From contig NC_087262.1 of assembly GCF_037042905.1 (NCBI RefSeq), positions 23,321,001 through 23,385,000 on the forward strand: DNA of 64,000 nucleotides, written 5' to 3'. This DNA is from Lytechinus pictus. Taxonomy: Eukaryota > Echinodermata > Echinoidea > Temnopleuroida > Toxopneustidae. The notes under the pieces are model-generated. The model did not search any database. It was not told the DNA's origin and saw only the letters and a list, made by a program, of their open reading frames with translations. Shown here one piece after another: positions 1-11,252 of this stretch (positions are counted from its first letter, which is position 1; each line of letters starts with the position of its first letter). The position numbers and the translations under genes were made by a program.

Positions 1-921
1 ATATCATCAAAACCTTGATGATATGAATAGTTCCCTCTTCCATGTCTTCCTTTTTAAGAAGTTCATTTTGCATTATAAGGAAAGTATCGAACATCGCCTT
101 AAAAGAGTTTACCTCGCCCTTACTGCGGCAGCCCGAACACGTACTGTGTTCGGGCTGCGTTGTGATTCACCCCGGCTAACCAGATCAAACCAGATGAGCA
201 TCGGGAATCAATCAAAAATACATAAAATTGCACAATTAAGGAATCAATACATACTTACAACTTAAGCCGCAATATGGGCGGCCCTCAAAACTTCGAAATA
301 ATTCCCCAAAACGAAGCAAAAACGTCGGAAAATTTTGCCGGTGTGCATTAAAAGTCGTTTGTACAGGAAGCAATGGAGGATCGATATAGCCTTTTGACGA
401 GGCAACGAGATAAATTGATTTTTATCTTCGTGCTAGCAGAAAACAAAAACATTGTCTCTATATTTAAATTAGTTTCTTTATCATCTTTTTTTTTTCGAGA
501 GAGATTATGCACGTGGTGTCGCACATTTTTTTTAATATGCATAATTGAAAACAATTGATACACCTTGTGAGTAAAAAGATAATTTGATAGCCTATTTTAT
601 GTGGTTTGTATTGACGCTTGAAATGATGAAGCCTATTCTTTGCAAATAATTTATTTCCTTGTATTATATTAAGAAGTACTAGTAATTTGATATCATTTCA
701 TGTTTGTATTTTAGTATTATTCTATTGTTGTAAATTGTTGTACAAAATAATTATTCAGCCTTTGGCTGCGAGGCATGTTTTTAACAAACCATTATTGAAT
801 TGATTTTAGCCATATATATGGCTGCTATTTTTTCAAGCATTCAGCTTACGGTAGCTGGTCTCTGCATTTGAATTCATTTGTTATTGTTTACATAAATTAT
901 GTCTATATCTTCTTATAACCA
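1..921. other. Gene-free AT-rich stretch
   Basis: No coding signal is seen. The only structure is a short hairpin at about 128-158, where GCCCGAACAC and GTGTTCGGGC face each other across a few bases. The open frames here are short and have no recognisable content. Confidence 0.5.
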
Positions 922-1101
922 TAGGCGGCGGAAGTGGGGGCGGGGGGAGTATCCCCCCTAAATTTTAGGTGGGGTTACGAACCCCCCTAAATTTTTTGTT
1001 GATAACCTTTTTTTTTTGGCTTCAATTTTTTTTGCTTGTCATTTTTTTTTGCTTTTCAAAAAAATGTGGTGCCCCCTAAAATTGTTGGCTTCCACCGCCA
1101 A
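922..1101. repeat. Short inverted repeat of the GGCGGCGGA/CCGCC type
   Basis: A segment begins with AGGCGGCGGAAG, carries G-rich then C-rich blocks around AAATTTT, and ends with CTTCCACCGCC. The two ends are inverted copies. The same head motif starts the hairpin near 63090, so this looks like a non-autonomous interspersed repeat. Confidence 0.5.
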
Positions 1102-1401
1102 CTACATTGTCACCGTTGTAATTTGATCATTATGTATGTTTGATTTTAAATAATTGTTATAAATTTGCAATTTTGAATAAATGCAGAAATACCTGCTTTA
1201 AAAAGAAAGAGAAATGCTCGCATATATGACGTCACAAAAAAAATAAAATAAAACTCTATTATTAGCCCGGGGGTGGTGGCTCAACTTACCCCGCCTTCCC
1301 CTATATATATATATACATTTTTTTTTTTACCACAACCGGCTGGATACGTCTTTCTCAGGCAACATCTTCCCACTAGCGTACCTATACTGCCCCCCCCTTA
1401 C

Positions 1402-1965
1402 GAGTCACACTCACAACCCATGCAAGGGACGTGTCCCTAGCTATGCCCCCCCCCCCCGATGAGTCACAACTGATCCCTGACAAGCCACCATAGTGGCCCC
1501 CTCCTTTGAAGTTGAATACCTTCTTTTTTCTTCTTTTTTTTTGCTTGTCAATTTTTTTCTGGTGCGAAATGTCTTTTACATCCTGTTGAGGATCATTTTT
1601 TTTTCCTTTTTTTTTTTCTGGTACGAAATCCTATAGGCCTATTTGTGGTTTAAGTCAAGACCTTTTCTAGGCGTGTCAAATTTGAGTCACACTCACAACC
1701 CATGCAAGGGACGTGTCCCTAGCTATGCCCCCCCCCCCGATGAGTCACAACTGATCCCTGACAAGCCACCATAGTGGCCCCCTCCTTTGAAGTTGAATAC
1801 CTTCTTTTTTCTTCTTTTTTTTTGCTTGTCAATTTTTTTCTGGTGCGAAATGTCCTTTACATCCTGTTGAGGATCATTTTTTTTCCTGTTTTTTTTTTCT
1901 GGTACGAAATCCTTTAGGCCTATTTGTGGTTTAAGTCAAGACCTTTTCTAGGCGTGTCAAATTTT
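1402..1965. repeat. Two-copy tandem duplication, unit 282 bp
   Basis: Copy 1 starts at 1402 and copy 2 at 1684, both with GAGTCACACTCACAACCC. They are almost identical over the whole unit, including the C-run, the TCATTTT/CTTTTTTTC tracts and the GGCGTGTCAAAT end. The identity points to a recent tandem duplication of an interspersed repeat. No coding potential. Confidence 0.85.
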
Positions 1966-2256
1966 TGGGCGGACGATTTTGCCCCCCCCCCCCCCCGTGG
2001 AAAATCCTAGGTACGCTACTGCATCTTCCTCTTATACATTTTTAGTTCTTGTTTTGCGACATTTATATATTTAGAGCATGAAAAATAATAGCAAAAACAT
2101 GCAGCCATCGACTTAGCAATGGATCTCATTTCCACCATTTTTTAAAACAAAAGCTGATCGAATCGGCTTGGAAAAAAAATCACCGCGCATCACTGCACCG
2201 GTAGCGACGTCCCGTATCGTATTATACGGTATACCGCCGCGCCTCGCGCGCGCCAC

Positions 2257-2520
2257 GTGTGTTGCATTGAAGTATTGTCGTCCTGTTCAAGAGTCCACTT
2301 TCGGATTCAAGGATTCAAGATGAATTCTTCAAAATGTGCTATGTGCCTGTCATCTTTTGTGAAAGGATCAAAGGGATATGGTCGGGTAAGACTTGCCACT
2401 TTTACTTCTCCTAGGACAGCCCATCGATTTTGCCCCAAAACTGTAATTTGCGACAATTATGTTTGTCGAAAGTGCGAGCGCTTCATTGTCAAATTGGATG
2501 GTGCTGTTTACGTGGTTTAG
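2257..2520 (+). CDS. Small Cys-rich zinc-ribbon-like ORF, unidentified
   Basis: An 87-codon frame, of which the likely real part starts at the second Met (about 2320, MNSSKCAMC). Visible are a CxxC pair (CAMC), a central basic stretch, a later Cys (RFCP) and a C-x4-C-x2-C cluster (CDNYVCRKC), a layout that could bind one zinc ion. I do not recognise the family. It resembles the first zinc-binding exon of larger proteins and may be TE-derived. A CpG-rich stretch with CACGTG lies just upstream (2190-2256). A GTAAG inside the frame near 2386 could be a splice donor, in which case the frame shown is not the protein. Existence as a gene is uncertain. Confidence 0.3.
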   Translation: MCCIEVLSSCSRVHFRIQGFKMNSSKCAMCLSSFVKGSKGYGRVRLATFTSPRTAHRFCPKTVICDNYVCRKCERFIVKLDGAVYVV

Positions 2521-2975
2521 TTATTTGCATTTTTTAAAAGCAATAAATCATACTTTAGAGTGACAATGCAAAAGATTCTGAAGAAGTATGTGTAGAGACT
2601 TAGAATAGGCCCTATATTTCAAATTAGAGCAGAAAGATTAATTTATGAACCATCTATTCCATCTCATTTAGAATTAGCTTCACGGTACCGTACGCCATGA
2701 CGTATTTTTCTTTACTTGGGCAAGTGTTGGTCCTGAAAAGGACCACCCAATCTCTTTAAAAAATAATAAAAAAAGACGTGTTGCATTTTGACCAAGAAAG
2801 ATCAGTATGGAATCCAGTTGAGTACTACTAGATTAGGACACAAGTAATAATATTGTGACCAGTAACAAACTCCAGTAGACTAATATTATATTAAGACCAC
2901 TTTAATTTCGAGTTAGTAATTCAAGATCAGTTTGACAAGTGGAATTTCAACTTGTAACTTTTTAAATTGACTGGT
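2521..2975. other. Intergenic, no gene seen
   Basis: AT-rich sequence without coding signal. From about 2810 it carries scattered CCAGT/ACTGG words that continue to about 3120 (for example GGTCCAGTTTAAACTGG), a degenerate palindromic repeat. Confidence 0.4.
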
Positions 2976-3292
2976 CTAGCTTAGTTGATCCAGTCTAATT
3001 TCATATGGACAAATATACGCGCAGCACTGAACCAGTAAGACAAGTAACCAATGTTGCAATTTCCAGATCGAGTTTCCAGTTGAAATTCTACTGGTCAGAC
3101 TGGTCCAGTTTAAACTGGTTCTTTGTGATTTATTACTTTCTCCATTAGGTTGTGATGGAGGGCAAAGCACGTGCTCTTTCCGTAACCCGTTGGGAGAATC
3201 ACGAGACTGTCGTTTCCTCTCTGGGCCTCTTCCAGGGCCTGTTTTTGAGGCACCTTTAATTTTATTGCAAATTCTTCTTCAAGTTCCTCCAT
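2976..3292 (-). pseudogene. RecQ-like helicase N-terminal fragment
   Basis: Reading on the minus strand from the ATG at 3292, a 60-codon frame contains a Q-motif-like KVPQKQALE followed by a Walker A motif LPTGYGKS at about residues 35-42, the diagnostic start of RecQ-type superfamily 2 helicases. The frame stops 18 codons later. The rest of the helicase (DEAH box, motifs III-VI) is absent from the adjacent sequence, which instead turns into an ACTGG-rich repeat. It is therefore a fragment or an isolated first exon. Families of partial RecQ-like copies are common in invertebrate genomes, sometimes carried by mobile elements. A functional gene here is unlikely. Confidence 0.5.
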
Positions 3293-4642
3293 ATTTGCAA
3301 CGCGAACTACGTTTCTGACGTCAATGTCGACTCAATATTGACCTTGATTCTAACTTATTACATCTCTAATTTAAAAAAAATGTATTTTGTAAACGCAGTC
3401 ATGTTTGTTCATAATATACAGATTGAGATAAATATAATTTTAATGAAATGAATTCTTCTTTAAATAATGTTTTTTTTTCTCTGTTAAATGCAAGCAAGAT
3501 TGATATCCATTACTGAAATACCTAAATCGCGATTTATTTGAAAAGCAAGTTCGTGATTCGACCGAAGTTTTCTTATCTCTTCTTGTAATGCATATTCATT
3601 AACCTTAACAGTGACGACATCTTATAAATATTCATGTTGCGCATGCGCATACATGTTTTTCATTTAATTCAACATGGCGATTCGTACGAAATCCGAAAAT
3701 TGATCCTCTATTGTACGATTCCATCGAATTTTCGTAATTTTAAGGAGAACGTATCTTGAACTCAGTTTGTTTAGGTAAGGTCAGTCCTAACTGTCGTATT
3801 TTTGGTTTCGTTTTATCATCCATGTTTTTGTAATTTAGCGATTAATCTAGTGCATCAGTGCACTCCGGTGAGAACGAGTGGGAGCGTTCAGGACCTCGAC
3901 ACTGTCTAAAGACGTCGTGTCGAGGTTCCCGGGGCAAACCTCGCCCTTGCCCAAAATCAGAGGCTCACATTTTCTCGTTTCCCATCAAGTGAATTAAAAT
4001 TGCCTATATTTTGTAATAACATCATGAAGTAAATTTTAAAAGACCAATTCGCCGTTTTTTTAATGTACTTCATGATGTTGAAAATCTATTTGCAATATAT
4101 ATTGAAAAGTATCGCGACGGTATACATGATGAAAGAGAAATAGGTTTTAGTAGTTTGTCTCCTCGTCCATCAGTGACGCAAATGGCTTTATCATAATGAT
4201 AATGCAGAAGCTGCTCTTCATAAGACTTTGAAAGCCTCTCAGAGCCAGTGTAATAAATCATTCATAAATACGAAACAAATATTTAATAATTATATCGTGA
4301 ATCTATACTAAACATCCTAAGCAGTTTCTATGACATTGGTTGTAAATCAAAATCGGTTTTGTGCCCCCGCGTATATTTCATTGAAGAATTATATTTTCAT
4401 ATGTGAAATATATTCATTTTTTTCTAATTTGCTTTCCTTATTGACAATACTCGGTATACATGCGCGAGCAGACAACGTTAAATTTGATCGCCTGAGACAA
4501 GAGAAGATTATTCTTAACGAATTATAAACATAGTCGGAGACGTTTCCTTAACTCGTTGCATAAATTCTGGTAATCTGTCAGACTCTATTTTTTCGATGAA
4601 GTACGCTTTAATATGATGAAGATAAATCAAGAAAGATACTGC
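3293..4642. other. Intergenic, no gene seen
   Basis: AT-rich. It includes a GC-richer block at about 3850-3990 with inverted words (CCTCGACAC / GTGTCGAGG). Neither strand gives a convincing coding frame. Confidence 0.4.
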
Positions 4643-4929
4643 CAGTGGCGTAGCCTACATATAGGGGGGAGGAGGGGCTTGGGGCTCCCCCAAAAAAAAA
4701 ATCACGACCAAGAAAAAGAGACAAAATGAAGAAAAGGAAAGAGAGAAGGGTAAAATATGGTATTATTTTCTCATTATCATGTAAAAATCTATCACAAATT
4801 TGAAAATTTGTAATAAAAATGTCTAAATTTTTGTTCGTTCACCTTGCTCGCTCGCAACTTAATTTTTTTATTTTTACGCGATACGCCATACCTAGCCCCC
4901 TTAAGATTTTTGGCTCATTATTCCACTGG
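4643..4929 (-). repeat. CAGTGGCGTA-type interspersed repeat, copy 1
   Basis: Begins CAGTGGCGTAGCC and ends CCACTGG, giving inverted termini. It has a G-run, a purine-rich AAGAAAAAGAG body and a motif near TCACGACCAAG. The same element recurs inverted at 5101-5390 and again at 31728-32032. Confidence 0.65.
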
Positions 4930-5100
4930 ATACTGCTAAGATCCATTACTCTGTTATTTTTTCTCTCTGTATAACTGTTTCTCATTCACGTAAAACACTG
5001 TGAAACAGTTTTTAGTTTATAACAGCACAATATGAATAAAATCAAGTTATCAATATCACAGCCTGCTTAACTAAAAGCTGTATGTGTCAAGGTCCTTTTT

Positions 5101-5390
5101 CAGTGGCTTAATGAGTCAAAAATGTTGAAGGGGCCAGATATGACGTATCGGGCAAAATTTGTAAACAAAAATTATTATAAAAAAATAAATAAAAAAAATA
5201 AAAAGTTTTTAGCGAGCAAAAATTTCGTCATTTTTCATTACAAAGTTCAATTGTGTGATTGATTTTGACAAAATAATTATTCAAAAAATTATATCACATT
5301 TCACCCTTCTCTCTTTCCTTTTTCCCTTTCTCCTTTTTTTCTTGGTCGTGAAAATGTTTGGGGGTCCATGGCCCCTACAAATAATAGACA
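5101..5390 (+). repeat. CAGTGGCGTA-type interspersed repeat, copy 2
   Basis: Starts CAGTGGCTTAATGAG and shares with the third copy the order GGGGCCAGATATG, AAGTTTTTA, TATCACATTTCA and CTTGGTCGTGA. It lies head to head with copy 1 only 170 bp away, so the pair could form a large foldback. Confidence 0.65.
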
Positions 5391-5770
5391 AATGTTTGAG
5401 TAATATTCTCATGTAAACTAGTTTTATTTTATTTTCTGATTCCTAATGTATGTACAACCAATCCGAAAATCCATTGATTTCTTCAAATGAAATAATTATA
5501 TATAACACACTTTACATATTTGCGCGCATAGCTGCAAAAAAAATTAAAAGACTTAACCAAATAAGCTCCCCAGAAAGATTGCGAAAAAGAAATGAATTTA
5601 AATTTGCTATTGTTTTAATTTAAAAAAATCTATATCGCCGCTCTCTAAAGATATTCCAACTTCGTAAATGAAAGACAGTGCCTCTTTTAGTCGTAAATTG
5701 ATTTGGCATGTCTAGTATTGATTACCATTATAAACGATATGCCTTACTTTGAAATAATATCATAGTTTAG

Positions 5771-5798
5771 AATATATATATATATATATATATATATG
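5771..5798. repeat. (AT)n microsatellite
   Basis: About 14 uninterrupted AT dinucleotides in an AT-rich gene-free segment (5391-5972). Confidence 0.9.
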
Positions 5799-5972
5799 TG
5801 GAAAATCTTTAGTGGTTTTATATTACAATGCTTACTAGAAGAAATAACTAGCTAGTTCCATATTACTACATTGAGGTAGGTGCACATTCAGTGACATTCC
5901 AAATTGTACACTCCCTTAATTGGTCAAACTCATACGTAATAAAAAAAATGACTTCATAGTGTTTGAACTGTA

Positions 5973-6263
5973 TTAAACTCCGAACAATTTAAAAAGATCC
6001 CGTCTGAATCTCTTGACGAGACCATTTACAATTGGGTTAATGATGTGGTTGATTAACAACAGGTCCCGAATGAAAGAAATAAGAATATCCACAAGAACGT
6101 GCTTATTTATTATACTTGAAATGGCTTTCTGAAGAAACGTATCGATTAGGAGAATGATGCGATCAGTTACTTCGACCCAATACCAGCATCCATATTTGAA
6201 ATGATAGCACTCTAAACGCATTTGAATGAAAAAAATAACTGTTCTGATATTTGATATAATCAA
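5973..6263 (-). pseudogene. GPCR 3'-end relic (TM6-TM7)
   Basis: A 96-codon minus-strand frame whose last 70 residues align by eye with the end of the intact receptor at 19460-20668: WVEV for WVPEV, FIRDLLLINHIINP for LLRDLFAVNQIINP, then a basic tail FRRDLFKL for FREDVLKV. The NPxxY motif reads NPIVN, so the Tyr is lost. TM1-TM5 are not found upstream (6264-7090) on this strand. I read it as a decayed paralogue left by an ancient local duplication. It could instead be the last exon of a receptor whose other exons are unrecognisable, which is less likely for this exon-poor family. Confidence 0.6.
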
Positions 6264-7095
6264 TATTTAAGTGAGTCTTAATTTTGAAGTATTCCACCTC
6301 CGACCTGTTTGTCTCAGACAAGACACGTACAGCGAGTCATGTCTATAGATAGGGGGAATACAAAGCTTTTACTGCTTTTCAAACACGTCAAAATGTCAAT
6401 TTGATATCAGTGATGGTTGTGAAAGCAGCGTGAATATAGCATATCCAGCAAATTGGATTGGTAGGTGAGGTCTATAAGTTGGATAGGGGATTCTTTCATT
6501 TTTTTCTTAAAAAAAGGTGCAGTGTTGCATTTTGGTGCTATATTTTGTGATTTCTCAATTATTGTCACTGAAATTTACGCTTGCACATCTATTTCATTTG
6601 TGCTATAAATTTCCAGAGGGTCTTTTCTGACGATGCAGTCGGTGCCTTAACAATCTCTTAAGCTGAGCTGCCCGATTGATATCTGAACATGAATGTGATT
6701 CATGTAGTTCAGACGTTCATTGATTGGCCTATGTCAGTTATTTTTCTACATCATATTTTACATCCTGTCGATTAATTTGAATTCCAGTTTACAGTACTTT
6801 ATTCTTTTGATAATTATTTTTCTCTATATGTTTCTTGATATATTCTGAATTTAATTTTCCGAAATAAATTGGGAGTGAGTTCTCCAAGCCCCTTCCATAT
6901 CCGCCCACTGTTCAGCATTTTCGTACATCAATATATTTTCCACTCTTCTTTTGTGGATTCGTTTGGTTGCCAGCCCATGGTCAATGAAAGTAGAATCAAT
7001 TAAATGAATTTTCCATTCATTACAATCCAGCTTCTTACTATAATCCACACGGACGCGTTTAAAATAAATTACCAAACATTCCCCGAGACCTGCAG
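6264..7095. other. Intergenic, no gene seen
   Basis: No coding signal is supported. A 90-codon minus frame at 6851-7123 has no recognisable domain and runs up to the truncated 5' side of the adjacent retrotransposon. Confidence 0.4.
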
Positions 7096-8841
7096 GATAA
7101 CACAAGTACTGTAAAGAGCTCATTTGGCTTTTCCCCTGTAAAAGAAACTGATGTACTCGAAATCATACGAAATTTAAGAAACACGAAATCAGTGGGACTG
7201 GATGGCATTTCTGTATTCGTTTTGAAATTATGTGCTTACGAAATAACACCCAGCATCACCTATTTGATAAACTTCTCGTTGAAATCGGGCAAATTTCCCA
7301 AACAATGGAAGATTGCAAAATTCATCCCAATTCATAAAAGTGGAGATAAAACAATTCCATCAAATTTTAGACCCATCTCCCTCATTCCTTGTGTGTCAAA
7401 ATTTTTAGAACGTATAGTTCAGAGGCAGGTCCTCTCGTACCTACATATTCACAATATTCTCTCGCCGGCACAATCCGGTTTCCGGGCAAAGCATTCAACG
7501 ATCACAACATTGATCAAGGTAACTGATGACTGGTACCATGCAATTGATAAGAAAGAGTATACCGGTGCGGTGTTTGTCGATCTCAAAAAGGCCTTCGACA
7601 CCGTAGACTGGGGAATTCTTCTAAAGAAGCTTACTAATATTGGGATAAAGGGTACTCCATTGCTATGGATGGAAAGTTACTTGACCGACATAATTTGTAG
7701 GACGCTTGTCAACTCTGAGCTTTCTGCAGAATCTAACATTACCTGCGGAGTCCCGCAAGGTTCACTGCTAGGACCACTATTTTCATCATGTACATAAATG
7801 ATTTAATGGACTGTGTGGAATTATGTCAGGTTCAATTGTACGCCGATGACACGGTTCTTTACTTTTCTCACCCATCTATCCAAAACGTAGAGTCAGCTCT
7901 TAACTCCGACCTGGAGAATGTTCATAAGTGGATGAATAATAACAAACTGAGTGTCAATTGTAATAAAACAGAATGCATCCTAATCGGAAGTAAACATATG
8001 CTTGCTAAGAAATGTCTTGAATGTACACTCTTAAAAATGTTGGGCAACATACGGTCCACACAACAATTGGTTAAAACTTTATCCAATTCTGGGTAGTTTT
8101 ACACCAATAATGTGTGCTTTGGGTGAAAACTACACAGTATTGGTGTAAAACTACCCAGAATTGGATAAAGTTTTAACCAATTGTTGTGTGGACCGTATGT
8201 TGCCCAACATTTTTAAGAGTGTAACATTAAACAATTCCCGTATAAACCAAGTGCGTGAATTTAAGTACTTAGGACTGATTTGTGATGAAACTTTGACCTG
8301 GAATAAACATATCGAAAAACTAGTCCAGAAAGTAAGTAAGATGGTTGGTTTTCTAGGACGATTAAGACGCTCGTTGAATGAATCAGTTGTAAACTCCATT
8401 TATAAGTCTCTTTTACTCCCATATTTTGATTATGGTGACGTAATACACAGCTCAGCATGTAATAAATATATCGAACAACTCCAGAAGGTACAGAACAGAG
8501 CAGCTCGTATCATAATAAGAGTAAAATCAGAGTCACACATATCTGTCGCTGAGTTGCATAATTCTCTGGGCTGGCAATTTCTTAACAAAAGGAGAAATCA
8601 GCATTGTATTGTTTTTATGTACAAGGTAATGCACGAACTAACTCCTCAGTATTTACGTAATGAATTCACGGTCGCACCTCAATATTACTCTTTTCGTTAT
8701 GGCGAAAAACTACTTTTACCTAAACCACGGACAGAATTCCTTAAGAAATCCTTTAAATATAGAGGTGCCAAGGTATATAATGCCCTACCTTTGGACTTAA
8801 AATTGTCTCCTACTGTTAAAGTTGAATTAAGAAGGGGGTGA
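7096..8841 (+). mobile_element. 5'-truncated non-LTR retrotransposon, RT domain, frameshifted
   Basis: Coding for a LINE reverse transcriptase (copies RNA to DNA at a nicked target) from about 7096. Seen in order are SVGLDGI, FRPISLIPC, SGFRAKHS, the catalytic FVDLKKAFDTV, GVPQGSLLGPLF, and YADDT holding the paired Asp. A thumb/connection region follows (FKYLGL, LLLPYFDYGDV, QKVQNRAARI) and ends at a stop at 8841. The endonuclease half is missing, so the copy is 5'-truncated. The frame shifts near 7785 and returns to the original phase on the far side of a 196-bp MITE at 8026-8221. The MITE plus its TA duplication adds 198 bp, so it does not itself change frame, and a second indel must exist. 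The copy is dead. Clade looks Jockey/CR1-like; exact placement is uncertain. Confidence 0.88.
8026..8221. mobile_element. 196-bp palindromic TA-MITE, copy 1
   Basis: Terminal inverted repeats start CACTCTTAAAAATGTTGGGC and run about 80 bp into each side, with a short spacer. Both sides are flanked by TA (8024-8025 and 8222-8223). TA target sites and CACTC ends fit a Tc1/mariner-type non-autonomous element. It sits inside the retrotransposon coding sequence. A copy of the same length is at 59507-59702. Confidence 0.92.
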
Positions 8842-11009
8842 GTTTCCATAAATATGGGTTCCACACACAATATATAGTATATATCAGTTGTTAAAACAGA
8901 TAGCATGTCACAAAAATCCTCTGCCTTCTCGATATTTTGCTTTGAAAGTCTATGAAATTAGCCACCTGTCAGAGCCCGAGAGACGAGTGTACAGAAAAAT
9001 CACTCGGAGTGTGACGTCACCGGAGGGAATTAAGTATAAGAGGTGCCCGAATGTAATACAGAAATGCTATGCAGAGAGAGAAAGATGATTTTACAATTTT
9101 TTTTCAAAGCAACTCAAATCAAACAAATAGGACTCGTATGTACAAATCTTTACTTTCCCTGTATAAAAAACAGTATGAATAACTATCATGAACTCTTAAA
9201 TCATGATGTAAGATTGCAAACAGTGAGTTATTGAATGATACTTTCACTATTTCTCATTTATTTTATCACGATGTTCCATCAAGTGAGTAGCTGGAAAGTA
9301 ATTCCGGCGGCTAGCTCAGCTCTGCGCGCGCTGCACGCCTATACAATACACACAACACCCAGGCATTGAGTGTACTATGTCGACCCGCAGTTCATGACCA
9401 TGCAGCGATCCCCTGGCGTCTCTTTCTTCTTTCTTTTTGTCTTTGACTCCATTTTTATATCCTCTGGATCATTTCCACTCATAGCTCATTCCACAGAACA
9501 ATCTTGAATCAAACGTACTATTCTTCTCGGCCTTCCGAGTTGTTTTCTATATTTAATTACGCTAGGGGTCACCGTCACACATACAGACGCAATTCGCAAG
9601 TGAGTTGAAGACAGCAAGAAAGGTATGCGGTACGGTAGCTCGACAGCTAGCTGTGCCGGAGCGGGCGGCCGTTCGGCACAAAGCAATTCCGCAACCAACT
9701 GTGTTTTTTGCAAGAGCCGCGTCACACGCGGATAAATATGTCATAATAACACGTCTGCTACGTTATCGACTGGTGAGAAGATCTCGATCAAATTTCATAT
9801 TTATTCGCATTAAAATTATTCCTTTAGGGTCTATGGTATCATTCTGAGTGAATTTACATATTTGGAATAATAGTACGGCCATAAATATACTTTTAATCAT
9901 TCCCTCTTTGCAAGTTCTCCGGCTCGCAGATACAACTTCAACTGCAGTTTATTCCATTATATGACTTGTTTCGCCACGGACACAGTCCCGAAAGAAAACA
10001 GGGCGTTAAAATCGTCTAAAATCGCTACGAAGAAGAACAGTTTTAACAATGTAGGGACATGTTATTGACTATATGACTTTGAATAATCATTACTTCCTTT
10101 CAATATCGTTCACATAAAATCAATAGCGATAAAATGAAGTTTTGACACAAAAGTAAACATGAAGGCGTACGTGCATAGTACACAAAGCAGCACTGCCTTG
10201 TTTACTACACCGGGACCGAATACCCCCCGGTGACGTCACACTCAGAGAACACCTGTCTCGGTAGGCATTGCAGGAGCGAACTCAGGGAAAATGGTTAGGG
10301 ATAAATCGTTAAAATTCACTATTTTGAAAAACTAAAATGGGGGGTCGAATCACCTCTTAGTGTTTGGGGGGTTGTAAGGTTGCTATTAATGTAAATATCT
10401 CAATATTTGGAATCGTCTTCTTAATTCAACTTTAACAATTTCAAAACTAAATTATCATCTCACTTCGGTGACCTGCTTACCTTGTCATGAAGTCAATATT
10501 GTATTTTTTTTTTCTTCCCCGTCTCCCCATTTTGTTTTCTTTTCTTTTCTTCCCCATTTCCCAATTGTTCTTTTAACAAACTTTAAATTACTAACTGATT
10601 TTGAGCTTATTCCACTAAATAGTTCCACAAAGTGCATTCTCCTTTTTGGTTTTTATTTCTTACTTCTCATATGAATCCAATCAGTGTATATACATGTTTT
10701 TATATATTTATTCCGATGTTGTCTCAATGCAATCGGTACTTTTATCCTGAATTTCTTTCAATATTTTTACGCTCTTATTGTTGTCCTCCTAAAATTGTAT
10801 GCGTGAACCAGAATCCTGTGTTATTATGACAGTTTACAATGATTACATATTCATTTATATTCATTGTATATTTATATTATTCATTTTCTATTCCTTGCTC
10901 CTTGTGAAAACCTTTTTCAATAACGTGATAGCAGCCTAATTCATTCAATTCATTCATTTAAAAAAAAATATTTAATGTAAATTCTTGCCAAACTATTTAA
11001 TTTTATGAT
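8842..11009. other. Intergenic with a facing TGACGTCACCGG word pair
   Basis: No gene is seen. A 24-bp near-match centred on GAGTGTGACGTCACCGG occurs forward at about 9008-9031 and inverted near 10207-10230. It may mark the ends of an old element of about 1.2 kb. A GC-rich block lies at 9300-9720, and 10500-10560 is pyrimidine-rich. Confidence 0.35.
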
Positions 11010-11252
11010 CTTTTCTTATTAGTAACAACATATATCATGTCATTTTTGTTATTTTGTTTGATTTACCGTATATGTTATGCTTCTTTCATATGTGTTTACT
11101 TTTTACTTTGTATTGTATATGGACCCCATGGAAGAACAGTATAGTCATGTCGACTAAACTGAAAATGGGCTATTCATCCGTTTTGCATGTTGCATTTTTG
11201 TTTTTTTTGTTTTTTATACGGAAAATAAATACTATACTATACTACTATAATA
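11010..11252 (+). mobile_element. Probable LINE 3' end with (ACTAT)n-like tail
   Basis: Contains GACCCCATGGAAGAACAG, GGGCTATTCATCC, then AATAAATACTATACTATAC as a short-unit tail. Such tails are typical of CR1/L2-like 3' UTRs. No coding sequence is attached. Confidence 0.4.

Noticed and set aside
8151-8399. Minus frame sharing its end sequence with 7788-8096
   Set aside because: The shared residues come from the palindromic MITE, not from a protein family.
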